Source: Malus domestica (taxonomy: Eukaryota > Streptophyta > Magnoliopsida > Rosales > Rosaceae). From it: DNA of 64,000 nucleotides. The notes under the pieces were generated by a model. It made no database searches and had not been told where the DNA came from. It was given only the letters and a program-made list of their open reading frames with translations. Each line of letters begins with the position of its first letter. The stretch's first letter is position 1. This document shows positions 31,977-45,178 of this stretch, in pieces. The translations under genes were made by a program, and so were the position numbers. The stretch spans positions 33,277,001 to 33,341,000 of the forward strand of contig NC_091677.1 in the NCBI RefSeq assembly GCF_042453785.1, in the 5' to 3' direction.

Positions 31977-33545
31977 TCATCTAATGCATATTGACCGTGG
32001 GGTATATAATTTTTGTTGCCTGAGCTACAAGCCCGTTACAATTCGCCGCATACAAGGCTGCAACTCTAACCAAGAAAATTTCATATCAAACCGTTTCCAT
32101 ATTCAGAATATTGTGAACCTTTTGTATTGAAATTTCTTTTAAAACTTTTTAAGTAGTTTCTAAAATAGGTTTCTAGCCTTACAGCAACAAAGAGCATGAC
32201 TAGAGTATAGATGCTTTTATTCAACAGTTACCAAAGGACATAGCAATTTTAAGTACAGCAATAGAGTTGGTGGGTGAGACCATTAGTTATTAAGGGGAAT
32301 GGAAATTGACCTGGATTGAACATGCACCAAGGTGCATATGCATGATTACTTTTTGTTACTGCGATAAAACGTCATCTGCAACAAAGCAACAAGTTTGACA
32401 ATAACGGTCAGTTTGGGATTGTTATGTTTTATTGTTTTTTACTGTGTTTAAGAGTAATTAGTTATAACATAAAGTTGTTGAGCTTTTGTTAAACCGTATT
32501 TTTAAAAGTGTCGTGAGTATAAAAAAAGTGTAAAAATGTTTGGTAAATTTTAATATAAAAGTGATATAATTGTATATAATGATAAAATGGACACGATAAT
32601 GGAGTGTTGGTGACATGGACGGTGGAGGGGGTAGTGGTTTGTAACGATGATGGTAATGGCAACAATGGGTATGATAGTGGTTCCATTAATGGGGTGTGAT
32701 GGTTGGGGTGTAGGGGAAATAATGGTGATAGGAGTAGTGGCAGCGACAGTGGTGGTGGTTGTGGTGTTGGCGGTTGTGGTTTTAGTGATACTTACGGTTG
32801 TGGTGGTGGCGTTAGTGACGATTGTGGTAGTCGTGACAGTAGCAACAATGGTTGTGATAATGGTTGTGGCTGTGTAAGGTAAGTGTTTGTAGTGGTAATG
32901 GTAGTGGTCATTTGTTCTCTAACGGAATAAATTGTGTGGAAATTTAATACTCTATCAACTAGGATATTAGACTATATACAAAAATATTGAGATAACCCGA
33001 GTAAAACTTTCAAATGTAACGATGTTTATCCATGCAAAAATAAATTGCGATCCTATTCTAGCCGATATGGTGTTGGGGATTTACCCATGCATCTCGAGTT
33101 CGATAATCTCTCTTTTTTTCTAAATTAATATAACAGTTTCGAATCCTCCCTTCTACTTTAATAATATAAATATTTAAAAAAAATCCAAGCAAAAATGAAA
33201 AGAAAAGATGAATTCATTTCTCAGTCAAAAAGGTCTTGTTCATGATTAATGCAGTCTCAGAGGAATGCGAGCTTGTATCCAAGACTTTTAGTAGCTCCGC
33301 CATTTTGACAGGGAAGTTGGGAAAGTAATGTGAATTCTATATTTTGTTTGAAAAGTATTTGGTATTTTGTTTGCACCTTCATTTTCCGTTTTAGTTGTGT
33401 GTAGTTAATTACTAATTAAGTACTCTAATGTGAAACAAAAATAAATTCAAAAATTTAAGTCACACAAATTAATAAGGAAGAAAATCTAGGACAACCGAGA
33501 ACCATAAAATCCAAATAAGCATAGATATCTCTTTCTTAATTGGGT
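31977..33545. other. Spacer between the two HD-ZIP IV genes
   Basis: About 1.6 kb. It includes a strongly strand-biased GGTNGT-type minisatellite at about 32600-32915, where the plus strand is very poor in C. A SINE-like fragment with 'tcgagttcgataat' lies near 33090-33115. The valine-rich ORF within the minisatellite is a by-product of the repeat. No gene is supported. Confidence 0.55.
32600..32915. repeat. Degenerate GGTNGT-type minisatellite
   Basis: Interspersed ggtggt, ggttgt, ggtagt and ggtgat hexamers, extremely G/T-rich on the plus strand. It could form G-rich secondary structure. No coding potential is inferred. Confidence 0.6.
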
Positions 33546-33626
33546 TCATTTGGTATTAATTTGGTGTCCTTATTTGAACTTAACATCATTTGGTATTAAT
33601 TTGGTGTCCTTATTTGAACTTAACAT
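33546..33626. repeat. 40-bp tandem duplication in the promoter of HD-ZIP gene 2
   Basis: Two identical 40-bp units (starting tcatttggtattaatttgg) at 33546-33585 and 33586-33625. Gene 1 has one diverged counterpart at about 27577-27630, so the doubling happened after the gene duplication. Confidence 0.8.
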
Positions 33627-33694
33627 AAATAGATATATACATTTTTATTAATTTGTATATTGTTTGGATGAAATATATGAACTAAATATCTTAC

Positions 33695-33703
33695 TATATA
33701 TAT
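33695..33703 (+). promoter_or_regulatory. TATA-like box of HD-ZIP IV gene 2
   Basis: TATATATAT in 'ttactatatatatgtctg', about 100 nt upstream of the ATG, at the position of the gene 1 element. Confidence 0.45.
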
Positions 33704-33799
33704 GTCTGTGAGTTTGTGTTGTCTTCCTATATCTCTTTTACGGTCTAAGAAAGAAAAACATTTATCTTGTGCGACTGTGTTTGCTTAGTGTGGTAGAGA

Positions 33800-36700
33800 A
33801 TGGAGCTCCCGAGAAATTATCAATCTTCCGGTGATGGACATGAAGCATCGACTTCCCGCAAGGGGAACAAGAAGCGTCAACGCCATACTTCTGAGCAGAT
33901 ACAACGACTGGAAGAGTAAGAACTAACCTCTAATTAATTTATGTACTTTTTACTCAACTTTATTATGTTCATGTTCTAAATCTTCAATGACCAAAACATG
34001 CATGATTGGTAAAAAAATACATATGGATATATATTTCTTTCTTCCTCCATTGAGTATGAAATTAGATCATTTTCCTTAAAAACAGTTCTACTATATGTAT
34101 TTGCATATATACGAACTAGTTTGATGAATTTATATGGGATGTTGTTTAATCTCTGATAATCTCTACATGAACTTGGTTGAATTTGATTTATGAGCTCTTA
34201 ACCCCTGACCGGAATCACTAACCTAACGAAGGTTCTGTCGGGTGCAGATTTTTCATGAACTGCACCCATCCAGATGAGAATGAGCGTAAACAGCTATGTA
34301 GGGAACTGGGGCTGGAGCCAAACCAAATCATGTTTTGGTTTCAAAACAAAAGAACCCAAATCAAGGTTCTCTAGCTTTCTCTATTCAAACAATCTTTACC
34401 AATTTGTTTTTCATCTCTCTTACTTTATAATGAATCTGTTCCCCTGGATTTTCTTTACATGGTATTTCTCAGGCGCAAACTGAGACAGCAGAAACCACTG
34501 CTCTCCGTCAGTTGAATGAAAATATTCGACGTGAAAACTTTGTAATGAAAGAAGCCTTAAAGAATGTCGTTTGTCCAACCTGTTTGCAGAGACTTCAACT
34601 GGAGAATTCCTATTTGAAACAAGAGGTAAATATTTGAAACATAAACTATTTCTATGACTACAATCTACCATTCTATCACATCTTTGCTGTACATGTTTCT
34701 TCACTACAATGATGTCTGATTAGGCTTATATTTTTTATGCAGCATGATAAGTTAGCCAACCTTCTACCCAAGTATAATGCAACACCTGTAGTTGGATCAT
34801 CGCTAAATTTATCGCCAGGATGTTCCATGAACCAAGTGATAGCCAGACCACCTCTTAATCTCAGTCCTACGAATCCCGCATTAGCTTACCAATTAAATGA
34901 AAATGCCGAAATGGAAAAGGCACTCATGAAAGACATTGCAGCCAGTGCCATGGAAGAACTGTTCAAGCTTTTCCAGATCGAAAAGCCCATATGGATCAAA
35001 TCCCCAACTAATGGCAGATATCTCCTCAACCGTGATAACTATGATAAGATGTTTCCAAAAGCCAAACACTTCAAAAACTCTCGTGCTCGGGTCGAGTCTT
35101 CGAAAGATTCAGGAGTAGTGCACATAAGTGCAGCACACTTGGTTGACATGTTTTTAGATTCCGTAAGTTCTATAACTCGTATTTTCATTATTTATTATAT
35201 ATACTGACGAACTAAACTTAAAATTAATGATGCAAAGAAGTTTAAGAAAAACCAACTTGGTTTTGCAGAACAAATGGGAAGAACTCTTTCCAACAATCGT
35301 AACAACAGCAAAGACAATTGAAGTACTCGAAACTGGAATGTCAAGAAATCGGAATGGTTGCTTGCAGCTGGTGCATAAAAAGCAATTGTTTGGTTAAGTT
35401 GATTGATTATTTACCTATACATTTTATCACTCCTATTCATACATTTCAAATTTCTTTAATGCAGATGTATGAACAAATACACATTCTCTCACCTTTGGTG
35501 CTGCCACGGGATTTCTACTTTCTTCGCCATTGTCAACAAACTGAGCCAGGAACTTGGGTAATCGCTGATGTCTCATATAACTCCGCAAAAGGGAGTTTTG
35601 CCAGACAGCCTCAATCTTGGAGGCTACCATCTGGATGCATGATAGAAGACATGCATAACGGATACGCCACGGTTTGCTTCATCTCTTTAACCATATAATT
35701 AGGTCTACATGATACACTAGTGCTGAGATATGCTTGTTAATCTAGTGGGGAAAAGCCAAGAGAATACCTAGAGCTATATATACTTTAGCCTCAATAATCA
35801 ATGGTTAATTACATAGAATACATACATATCAACAGCAGATAGTACACGATTATTATTTTCATGGCATTACATGCTTCATAAAAAAGCATTCATGTACAAT
35901 AATTCTGGTTTGTTTATAGTTGGTAGAATCGTTTTTAAAGTATTAAGTTGGAAAATAATAGATTACTTGGATTGAGCATATGGAGGTTGACGACAAGACA
36001 CAAACTCATCGGCTCTATAGAGATCTAATTTGTAGTAGTGCTGCATATGGAGCTGAGAGATGGGTTGTTACTCTTCAAAGGATGTGTGAGAGATTCGATT
36101 GTTTGATGGACGATGTTGGTTCTACTTGTGTGTTTGGAGGAGGTAAGTATCATCAATCACCTCCTATGTTATTCAAAACTAGAAAATAATAATACAAAGA
36201 TGGCAAGAGGAGCCTACTTTTGAGTTTTGGTGAAACATGTTTTCCTTTGTCTAGTGGTTACTTTGCCTGAAGGCAAGAAGAGCCTAATGAAGCTTTCCCA
36301 AAGGATGGTGAAGAACTTTTGCGGAATGTTGAGCATGGAGGGAAAACTTGACTTCCCCCAATTGTCAGAAGTTGAAAGCAGTGGCGTTCGAGTCTCTGTT
36401 CATAAAAGCACAGAAATTGGACAACCGCATGGCACAATCGTCAGTGTTGCTACTTCTCTCTGGCTCCCTTTGTCGTCGCAAACTATCTTTAACTTCTTAA
36501 GAGATGAGAAAACAAGAATTCAGGTTTATATCTTGATTTATCAATAATTAAAGGTTGAAATGTGACCTTACTAATACCTAATTTGATTTTTCTCTCAGTG
36601 GGATGTTCTCTCTCATGGAAACCCAGTGCAAGAGATTGCCTACATTTCAACCGGAACTCATCCCGAAAACCATATATCCATCATTCGGGTAAAACATTTC

Positions 36701-37134
36701 AGTCTTATGATGTTTATTTTAACAATTTTCGTTTCAACAAAGTTTAGTTTTATTGAATTAATGGTTTGTGTATTGAGCAGCCTTTCATCCCGACGGAGGA
36801 CAACATGTTGATGCTTCAAGAGTGCCACATAGACCCTCTTGGATCCTTTATCATATACGCTCCAGTTGACATACAAACTCTCAATGTAGCAGTAAGTGGG
36901 GAAGACTCATCGAACATAGCTATACTCCCATCGGGGTTTTTGATATCCGGCGATGGTCGTCCTGAGATGGGGGATGCATGTGATTCACTTGTTACAGTGG
37001 CTTTCCACATATTGGTTTCCAGCCCCACAACTTCAGAGCAGATGAACATGGAGTTAGTGGCAACTGTCAATACTCTTATCAGTTCCACCGTTACAAAAAT
37101 AAAAGTTGCCCTCAAATGTTCTGGCTTGGATTAA
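33800..37134 (+). CDS. HD-ZIP class IV homeodomain-START transcription factor 2
   Basis: Tandem paralogue of 27802-31776. Ten exons: 33800-33915, 34248-34365, 34473-34625, 34743-35162, 35269-35370, 35465-35671, 35962-36142, 36255-36523, 36599-36688, 36781-37134. They sum to 2010 nt, 669 aa, and all introns are GT-AG. The homeodomain (WFQNKR, 69-74) and START domain are intact. In exon 3 the loop of the zipper-loop-zipper is 13 codons shorter than in gene 1: CPTC (112-115) joins directly to LQRLQLEN, removing the GGPPFGEE block. Exon 7 is two codons longer than in gene 1. The family role is control of epidermal cell fate and cuticle; for this copy that is inference. The shared exon phases, TATA position and leader show a local duplication, and the proteins have since diverged substantially. 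Confidence 0.92.
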
Positions 37135-38404
37135 CACATGCTAGGAACAAAACTAGCCTCATAAGACTAAGAAATTTAATTTTCTGACTGTTTTAAGACT
37201 CGTTTTGAAAGTTCATTTGGATATATCAACCGGCATTTTTGTAAGGAAAGAGCTGTTTTTCCTCCAAAATTTGTTTTCATTTTGTTTATATTTTTGCTAA
37301 GGTTGCTATTTTGTTTTCATTTTCCTCCAAAGCGATATTGGTCATGAGATGAATGAAGGTCATGCATAATTCTACTCGAGCTACAACTCTGTATAATTGC
37401 TAATGATGGTTTTTTCAAAGATCAAATCAATGATACAGCCCCGTTATAATTCTTAGGGATAAGTATATCCCAAAGTGCAAAAAACAAACAATTCACACAA
37501 ACAAAGAAATTGCATTTACTTGGCCTTTCCCATTAGCTTGACAAGCATGTACTCCGTATTACTTAGGATTTAGATCTAATTACATGGTTGAAGAGATGAA
37601 CTCACCTTGGAGTATCCATTACGCATGTCTTCAATCATACACACAGATAGAAGGCTCCAAGTTCGAGATTGACAAGCAAACTCTCTCTTTTACGAAGTTA
37701 TATGAAACATCCGTGATCACCGATCTTGAAGTAATGCTTTGAGTTATCAACCCTAGTAAACATTTACTTATTTTGTCATATGTAGGCTTTGATGATTGAA
37801 TGAATCAAACCAAAATCGGTTGGTTCCAATACACCCAACAACCGCAAAGAAAACTACCATATACAGCCAATTCATGAGAGAAATACTCAAAGGAGTTACA
37901 CTTCTGTATGAAAATACAATTGTTGTAAGTCTCCATTAAAAAACAGAAAAGCTAATGAAAATGACTTGAAAATTTTTAATTTTAATAAAATATCATGTTA
38001 TAAGTTTTGTTTAATGATTAGTACAAGACCCATATTAAAGTAGTTCAACTAAAAATAACCCAACTATAATAAATTCTGATTTGTCAATTTTACCCCTAAC
38101 TTTTTTAGGTTGAGTTCCAAATTTTCATCGTTAATGGAGTTCATCGTTGTTTTGCAGGCCTTCTTCTTTTTCTTTGAAACAAAAATATAGATCCTCATGC
38201 TATTTAATTAATATTTTGTATTCTTTCGTTGAAATGTGATCGTTGTTATTATTCATGGTGTATTGGAGGTACTGTTTTTCAATTTTTCTTCGTCAGTGGA
38301 GTTCATCGTTTGTTTCTCCATAAAATAAATTGAAGATCAGCATGCTATTAATAATAACAACGGGTCATTGTTTCTGGACTGTAAAAATAAACTGTTTCTG
38401 GATT
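37135..38404. other. Intergenic DNA after HD-ZIP gene 2
   Basis: AT-rich, no supported gene. It contains a partial inverted copy of the 7939-8090 repeat at about 37953-37995. At 38345-38404 it holds the left end of the 'ctgtttctgga' minisatellite that resumes at 45184. Confidence 0.5.
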
Positions 38405-38409
38405 TTAAG

Positions 38410-40053
38410 TGACACGCCCCGATCCCGATATCCTCGGGACATCAGGATGGTCACGTGCTGGCCGACACCCGAGGGTGACGAAAGCCATTTATTAAGTGCA
38501 ATTACTGAAAACAAGGAATAATTAAGACTTATAAATATAAAAAAATAATGAATATGCATTTAAGGAACGTGTTCAGAGCATACAACTAACTAGAACACTA
38601 AAGGAAATAATATAAAATTAGATGAACAAAGGAATGGATCCTGCATCGAGAGGACTCGAAGATACCGATGCGGAAGTGCCTGGATTGCCGGGATTGTACG
38701 CCTCGATCCTAAATCCTGAAGGGGGCGCAAAACAAATATGAGTGGACCAATTTGATATAAATATAATAAAACAGTTATCAACATACTAACCCCCAGGTTT
38801 ATGGAAACACATATATAATGATAAACATAGGTTTTCCGAAACCTAGCATGATGTGCAGTATCTCAAATCATAACTCATATATAATAATCACTAGTGAATT
38901 GTCCGATAACCCCCAGGCCCCATGCCGGCTCCCCGTCTCTGAGCAGACAGTCAGAGGAAAATACACTACAGGCCTCTTGCCGGCTCCCCGTCCCTGGTCT
39001 TAAATGCCAGAGGAAACACACTCCAGGCCCTATGCCAACACCAAACCGTTGCCCGGGACGGACCGGAATCTATCCCTACGTCCCGTAGCGGAAAGGACCA
39101 CTAGGTAAGTACAAAACCATTGAACATATATATATATTGAAAAACAACTTCATAGTATAAAGTCATCCATCATCTATACTATAAAGAGGTGTTTGAAACA
39201 TGTTCTAAATATCATATCGTCATCCATCAGATATTCTATAAGAACACGGGTTATAGGAAAAATAGTAATAATTCAAAGTAGCCTCAGTAAGCATGTTATC
39301 TCACAAAACGTTTCATAAAACGTAATCATCAAATCATGTTTTTCATGTATGCATTTCTACTATAAAACATGCATTTTAGAAGGGGTCCACTCACAGTACT
39401 TCGCCGTCGAAAACTCACGCAGCTAGCGAAGACAGAAACGCCACTATAATTGCCCCTCACACGACGTCTAACTCGCCGTGGTTTGTCCGGAAAACGCCTC
39501 GAAAGCCGCCGGACTCGCCGGAAACTTGCACGCCAGCCAACTCATTGTGGTTTGGCCGGAAATTCTCTCGAAAATCGCCGGAGATGGGTGTGCCTACACC
39601 CGTGGTGGTTTCGTCATAAAAACCTAACCGGAGATTGAAAAATCTCGCCGGAGTCCCTTTTCCGGTTTTCTGGGGTCGCGGGAACGAAAGGGAGAGAGAA
39701 AGAGAGAGAGCAGGACGAGATGGTGAATGGTGATGGTTCTTCCTCGCACACTCGTGTGCCTCTGTGCGTGTGTGTGCTTGCGGTGCAGAGAAGGGAGAGA
39801 AGTGAGAGCCGAGAGGGAGAGACAGGAAGACAGAAAACGAAAAAGAAGAAGGAAGAAATGAGGGGTTCACAAGGGGGGACAGAGAGAGAAGTGAGGTAAG
39901 TGAAGGGGGTGCTGCCACGTGGCAGCTTGAGGGAGAAAGAATCCAAGATCAAATTTCAGATTGGGTAGATAAAATAGGACCAAATAGATATATTGAAAAC
40001 GTTGAGGGGTTAAATACATCAATATATTTTATAAATAGGGGGTGGGTGTTACA
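38410..40053 (-). repeat. LTR of the LARD-like element (3' in element sense)
   Basis: Plus strand starts TGACACGCCCCGATCC and ends GGGTGGGTGTTACA. It holds a purine-rich segment (about 39680-39900) and a G-box-like gccacgtggc at about 39913. ORFs up to 153 codons in this LTR are low-complexity and appear in both LTRs. Confidence 0.92.
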
Positions 40054-40066
40054 ATCTACCCCCCTT
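40054..40066 (-). other. Polypurine tract of the LARD-like element
   Basis: The minus strand reads AAGGGGGGTAGAT immediately before the TGTAACA start of the 3' LTR. It primes plus-strand DNA synthesis in this class. Confidence 0.75.
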
Positions 40067-43002
40067 ATAAAAAATTTCGTCCCCGAAATTTAAAATCACT
40101 TGCTAAACTGAAAAACTCGAAAATAGTAAGAAGAATATATGTATAAAGAGAAATCAAGTCAGAGTGGGTGCATCAAAGAGAATATGCCACACCGTCGCGA
40201 ACGGGTTGCAAAATCCTCTATCATGCCTCCAAACTCTTACTTTCATCCCCATTAGTGTAAAAGTAGAAAACATACTTTAATAAGATATAAGGTCAAAAAC
40301 ATATATTGACATAAGGTCAAAAATAAGTACGCAAAATACTATAGCGTCAAAAATAGATATGTACTAACATATAGGTCAAAAACTCGAGCTGAATTTAAAA
40401 TTGAAAACAGAAAACACTTTCCTCAAAACATTTGTAACACCAAAAACAAATAACCAAAGTAAATGAAGTTAAAATACTTATACTGAAAACCAAAACTGAA
40501 AAAATGAGAGTGGGTCTCGCCCAAGAATTCGTAACTTCATGTGCTTCGAGAAAAGATGTGTCTTTGGGTCGAATCCCAAGAATAGCTAATCTGTAACAAT
40601 TGTCGTAGACGGATCTTCCTGCCCACTTGCTTAACAAACCCAACGAATAAGTTATCGATACAACAGTCGGCCGCCCGTGATATCGATCACATATTTGTTG
40701 TCTCGATAAGCAAGCAATAATTTCCTGAGGGTGCACAATTTTTTTTTTCACGTCGTAAATTCGATCCTCCGAATACCAGTTCACAATACTCATCTGCTAA
40801 CCAGTGTTGCATGTACCAACTCTCGTACCATGCCACAACAAGTGCCATACTCAAACCGAACAAAATAAGAACTGTCCTTGTAAAACTTTATCCATCACCA
40901 AGCATCCTATCCTCCTCAGTTCTTCCAAATGTGACCAACTACTCCAGTGCTTCACCAGTAAAGAACCCTTTTGAAAATTGTACATTGGGATTCAAGAGAA
41001 GTGGCTACCATGTTAGTAGTAGACCCAAAAGCTCGAACCAAGCAAGCAGAAAATGAGAAGTCATCTTCCTCAACACACAGTATCTCTTGGGAGTTGTTGT
41101 AATGCTCAATCCACCTCTCCATTTTTGCTTAGTTGCAGACTTCTAGTCAAACAAGGTCAAAGTTGGTGGAAAGAAGAAGGACTCTCAAGTGATCAACGTA
41201 AAAACCCCATGAGAGCACACCCCATTCAAGAGAAGTTTAAAGATCTTCCGATTCTCACCTCGACAGCGCGGTGGTGTCATTCCAGAGTGCACCAAACAGA
41301 TCTGCTATAAGTGTTTCGACATCCACCTACTCACAACAATAAGGTTCAGAAGTGAAGCAGTGGAAATATGCGTTGAGATGAACACATATCGTTGGAAAAT
41401 AACCGATGTGATGCCTATGAATTCTAGTAAGATGGTGATACAATATGCTGACCTTCTGCACTAAAACCTTCAATCAACTCTTACTAAAAGACCGCTTAAA
41501 CCTCATGCCCACGTGCTCTCGAACTAAAGGATCCTGGTGAGAGGTAGTGGGAAAGCTACGTTGAGGTGCGTTGAGGCGAACACATCACATCATCGAAAAG
41601 ATCTACCAGAGTACGATATGATGGTGATGAATTGCAACAAGATAATGAGTGGTGACCATTCAATTCAGCATGAAGATAGTGATGCAATATGCTAATCATC
41701 CGCACCACAATCTTCACCAGTCTCTTACCAAAAGACGACTCAAACTTCACACCCACAAGGAATTCTTTCTGGTACGCCTGGTAAGTTGTAAAAAGATTAT
41801 GCTCCCAACATTCCTGTCCAAAACGATAAGAATTGGGCGCACACTTCCGCCGAATCGATCGATCGTGAATTCCTTACTGATTGAGCGAGAAACCATGTCG
41901 AGAAGGCTAAAAGAACACTCAAGAATTTGAGAGTCAAAACAAGTCCATTAAAACTAGAGCACAAGATATTGCGATTTGAATGAGAAACCACGCCGAGAAC
42001 AAACGTTTTTTTTTTTGTTCCGGCATGATTCAGTTTACATTGAGAAACAAACTAGCAAAGGAAAATGAAGATGCAGAAATAGAAGTCACTGTTTATGATT
42101 GTTTGGCTAATCATCACAATAAGGTTGACGGGTTTCTTAGCCAAAAGGAACAGGTCTAATCTCAAGAATAGTTAAGAACTGTTAATAAGATTTGACGAGG
42201 CCAAAGACATTTCAAAATTCACAATACTTTGTGAGAGCTGTTTCAAAGTTCAAAAATTAAACATAGAACCTCTGAATCAACAGAATGACGATGAAGAAAG
42301 ATACGAAGCAGCCCGCGTATGCATGCAGTGACACGATTGGCTACCTTAAAGTGATGCCTCTGAGCAAACCAAAGCTCAATGAGTCCAGAGAAGTTTAGAG
42401 TAAGGCTCGATCTTCATACAATGATGAATATGGTAGAGTCTCAAGCCATTACACTGAAAATTACAAGGCTAAACAGTTAACGGACAAGAGCACTGGTCAG
42501 TTGGGTTACAAGCAAGAGGTTAAGTTTACCTCTACCAAAAGTACGAGGACAAGGGGCATTTTACCACCGAGTACCAGACCTAGGTGAAATTCAAGGAATT
42601 TGTTTATCCAAACAAATCTGGATTTTCATCATCTAAGTCAAACTACAGCAACAACAAGAATCGCTACTTCTTTTGGATTTTGGTGAGAATAGCGTCTGTT
42701 ACCAAGAAGTTCCCAAGAAAAAATTTAATCTCTAGACGAAGTCAATTCTTAAAGGATTTGATGTGAAGTTAACGATCAAAGGTTAGTGAACTTGTCTTCG
42801 TCATTGAGTAAACAAGAAGGTAATCGATAAAACAATTGCCGAGAATTGTTATAAAGATTCACCCAAATTTCTTCGGTGGTAATGAGTCCGAGAACATTGA
42901 TTTGCTCCCACTAACTACCACCTACTAACTGTTGTCACCACTAGCACTTACTCGCTTACTTAGCACGCATTTCGAATATTTCAAGCAATTTCCAAGAGAT
43001 AT

Positions 43003-43320
43003 GACTCTGCCCGCCATTCCTAGGGAACGCATGTTGCAGAGTGATATCATCGCTTCAGATCTCCAGTTGGTCTTAACCAATTCGTACCACCAAGATTTTT
43101 CCGTTTCCCAAGATTTCAATGCAAAGCCGACTCTGCTCGCAATTCCTAGGGAACGCATGTTGCAGAGTGGCATCGCCATTTCGGATTTACAGCTGGTCTT
43201 GACCAGACTTCCTCAAACTGAGATTTCTAAAACACGCCGCTTCCAGGTAACACCGACTCTACCCGTCATTCCCAGGGAATGCACGTCGCAGAGCATCGAT
43301 CTGAAGTTGAAAGTCGTCCA
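43003..43320. repeat. Tandem repeat of about 126 bp inside the LARD-like element
   Basis: Units start at 43003, 43129 and 43255 with gactct(g/a)c(c/t)cg and share 'cattcctagggaacgcatg'-type cores. About 2.4 copies. The 172-codon ORF across it is on the antisense strand and reflects the period being divisible by 3. Confidence 0.75.
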
Positions 43321-43522
43321 ACAATTCAAACACGTCACCGATGAGGCACAATCCCGACACAAATTCTTCTATATCAACCCGAATGTGACAATTCAAACAG
43401 AGGAAGATTCGCACGACTGCGCCGAATGGCACCAAATCCAGAAGTCCTGACATCCAAATGATGTCAAAACCGACACACTACTTTAGTAAGAGAAGATCCT
43501 AAGTATGCTCTGAACAAACTAG

Positions 43523-43534
43523 GCTCTGATACCA
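43523..43534 (-). other. Primer binding site of the LARD-like element
   Basis: The minus strand reads TGGTATCAGAGC, separated from the 5' LTR by 3 nt. It is the same initiator tRNA-Met primer as the Copia element. Confidence 0.85.
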
Positions 43535-43537
43535 ATC

Positions 43538-45178
43538 TGACACGCCCCGATCCCGATATCCTTGGGACATCAGGATGGTCATGTGCTGGCCGACACCCGA
43601 GGGTGACGAAAGCCATTTATTAAGTGCAATTACTGAAAACAAGGAATAATTAAGACTTATAAATATAAAAGAATAAATATGCATTTAAGGAACGTGTTCA
43701 GAGCATACAACTAACTAGAACACTAAAGGAAATAATATAAAATTAGATGAACAAAGGAATGGATCCTACATCGAGAGGACTCGAAGATACCAATGCGGAA
43801 GTGCCTGGATTGCCGGGATTGTACGCCTCGATCCTAAATCCTGAAGGGGGCGCAAAACAAACATGAGTGGACCAATTTGATATAAATATAATAAAACAGT
43901 TATCAACATACTAACCCCCAGGTTTATGGAAACACATATATAATGATAAACATAGGTTTTCCGAAACCTAGCATGATGTGCAGTATCTCAAATCATAACT
44001 CATATATAATAATCACTAGTGAATTGTCCGATAACCCCCAGGCCCCATGCCGGCTCCCCGTCTCTGAGCAGACAGTCAGAGGAAAATACACTACATGCCC
44101 CTTGCCGGCTCCCCATCCCTGGTCTTAAATGCCAGAGGAAACACACTCCAGGCCCTATGCCAACACCAAACCGTTGCCCGGGACGGACCGGAATCTATCC
44201 CTATGTCCCGTAGCGGAAAGTACCACTAGGTAAGTACAAAACCATTGAACATATATATATATTGAAAAACAACTTCATAGTATAAAGTCATCCATCATCT
44301 ATACTATAAAGAGGTGTTCGAAACATGTTCTAAATATCATATCGTCATCCATCAGATATTCTATAAGAACACGGGTTATAGGAAAAATAGTAATAATTCA
44401 AAGTAGCCTCAGTAAGCATGTTATCTCACAAAACGTTTCATAAAACGTAATCATCAAATCATGTTTTTCATGTATGCATTTCTACTATAAAACATGCATT
44501 TTAGAAGGGGTCCACTCACAGTACTTCGCCGTCGAAAACTCACGCAGCTAGTGAAGACAGAAACGCCACTATAATTGCCCCTCACATGACGTCTAACTCG
44601 CCGTGGTTTGTCCGGAAAACGCCTCGAAAGCCGTCGGACTCGCCGGAAACTTGCACGTCGGCCAACTCGCCGTGGTTTGGCTGGAAATTCTCTCGAAAGT
44701 CGCCGGAGATGGGTGTGCCTACACCCGTGGTGGTTTCGTCATAAAAACCTAACCGGAGATTGAAAAATCTCGCCGGAGTCCCTTTTCCGGTTTTCTGGGG
44801 TCGCGGGAACGAAAGGGAGAGAGAAAGTGAGAGAGCAGGACGAGATGGTGAAGGGTGATGGTTCTTCCTCGCACACTCGTGTGCCTCTGTGCGTGTGTGT
44901 GCTTGCGGTGCAGAGAATGGAGAGAAGTGATAGCCGAGAAGGAGAGACAGGAAGACAGAAAACGAAAAAGAAGAAGGAAGAAATGAGGGGTTCACAAGGG
45001 GGGACAGAGAGAGAAGTGAGGTGAGTGAATGGGGTGCTGCCACGTGGCAGCTTGAGGGAGAAAGAATCCAAGATCAAATTTCAGATTGGGTAGATAAAAT
45101 AGGACCAAATAGATATATTGAAAACGTTGAGGGGTTAAATACATCAATATATTTTATAAATAGGGGGTGGGTGTTACA
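43538..45178 (-). repeat. LTR of the LARD-like element (5' in element sense)
   Basis: 1641-bp direct repeat of 38410-40053, with TG...CA ends and a TTAAG duplication on its right. Confidence 0.92.

Larger units (their letters stand above)
40054..43537 (-). other. Non-coding interior of the LARD-like element
   Basis: 3.48 kb with no retroelement domain. It contains internal repeats: units of about 126 bp beginning gactctgcccg at 43003, 43129 and 43255 (the third partial), and a diverged pair around 41430-41500 and 41665-41730. Such interiors are expected of LARDs, which use proteins from autonomous relatives. Confidence 0.75.

Noticed and set aside
32647-32877. Valine-rich 76-codon ORF
   Set aside because: It is a direct translation of the GGTNGT minisatellite. 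There is no start context, no homology and no gene structure around it.
39457-39952. Serine/leucine-rich ORFs of 112-153 codons
   Set aside because: Low-complexity reads of the purine-rich LTR segment. The same ORFs recur in the other LTR (44582-45077), so they are LTR sequence, not genes.
42932-43450. 172-codon ORF with repeated 'IPRERMLQS' phrases
   Set aside because: It is antisense to the LARD-like element and arises because the 126-bp tandem repeat is a multiple of three. No family motif.
38410-45178. Segmental duplication of host DNA (two 1.64-kb copies)
   Set aside because: TG...CA ends, 5-bp target duplication, PBS and polypurine tract show that the copies are LTRs of one element.
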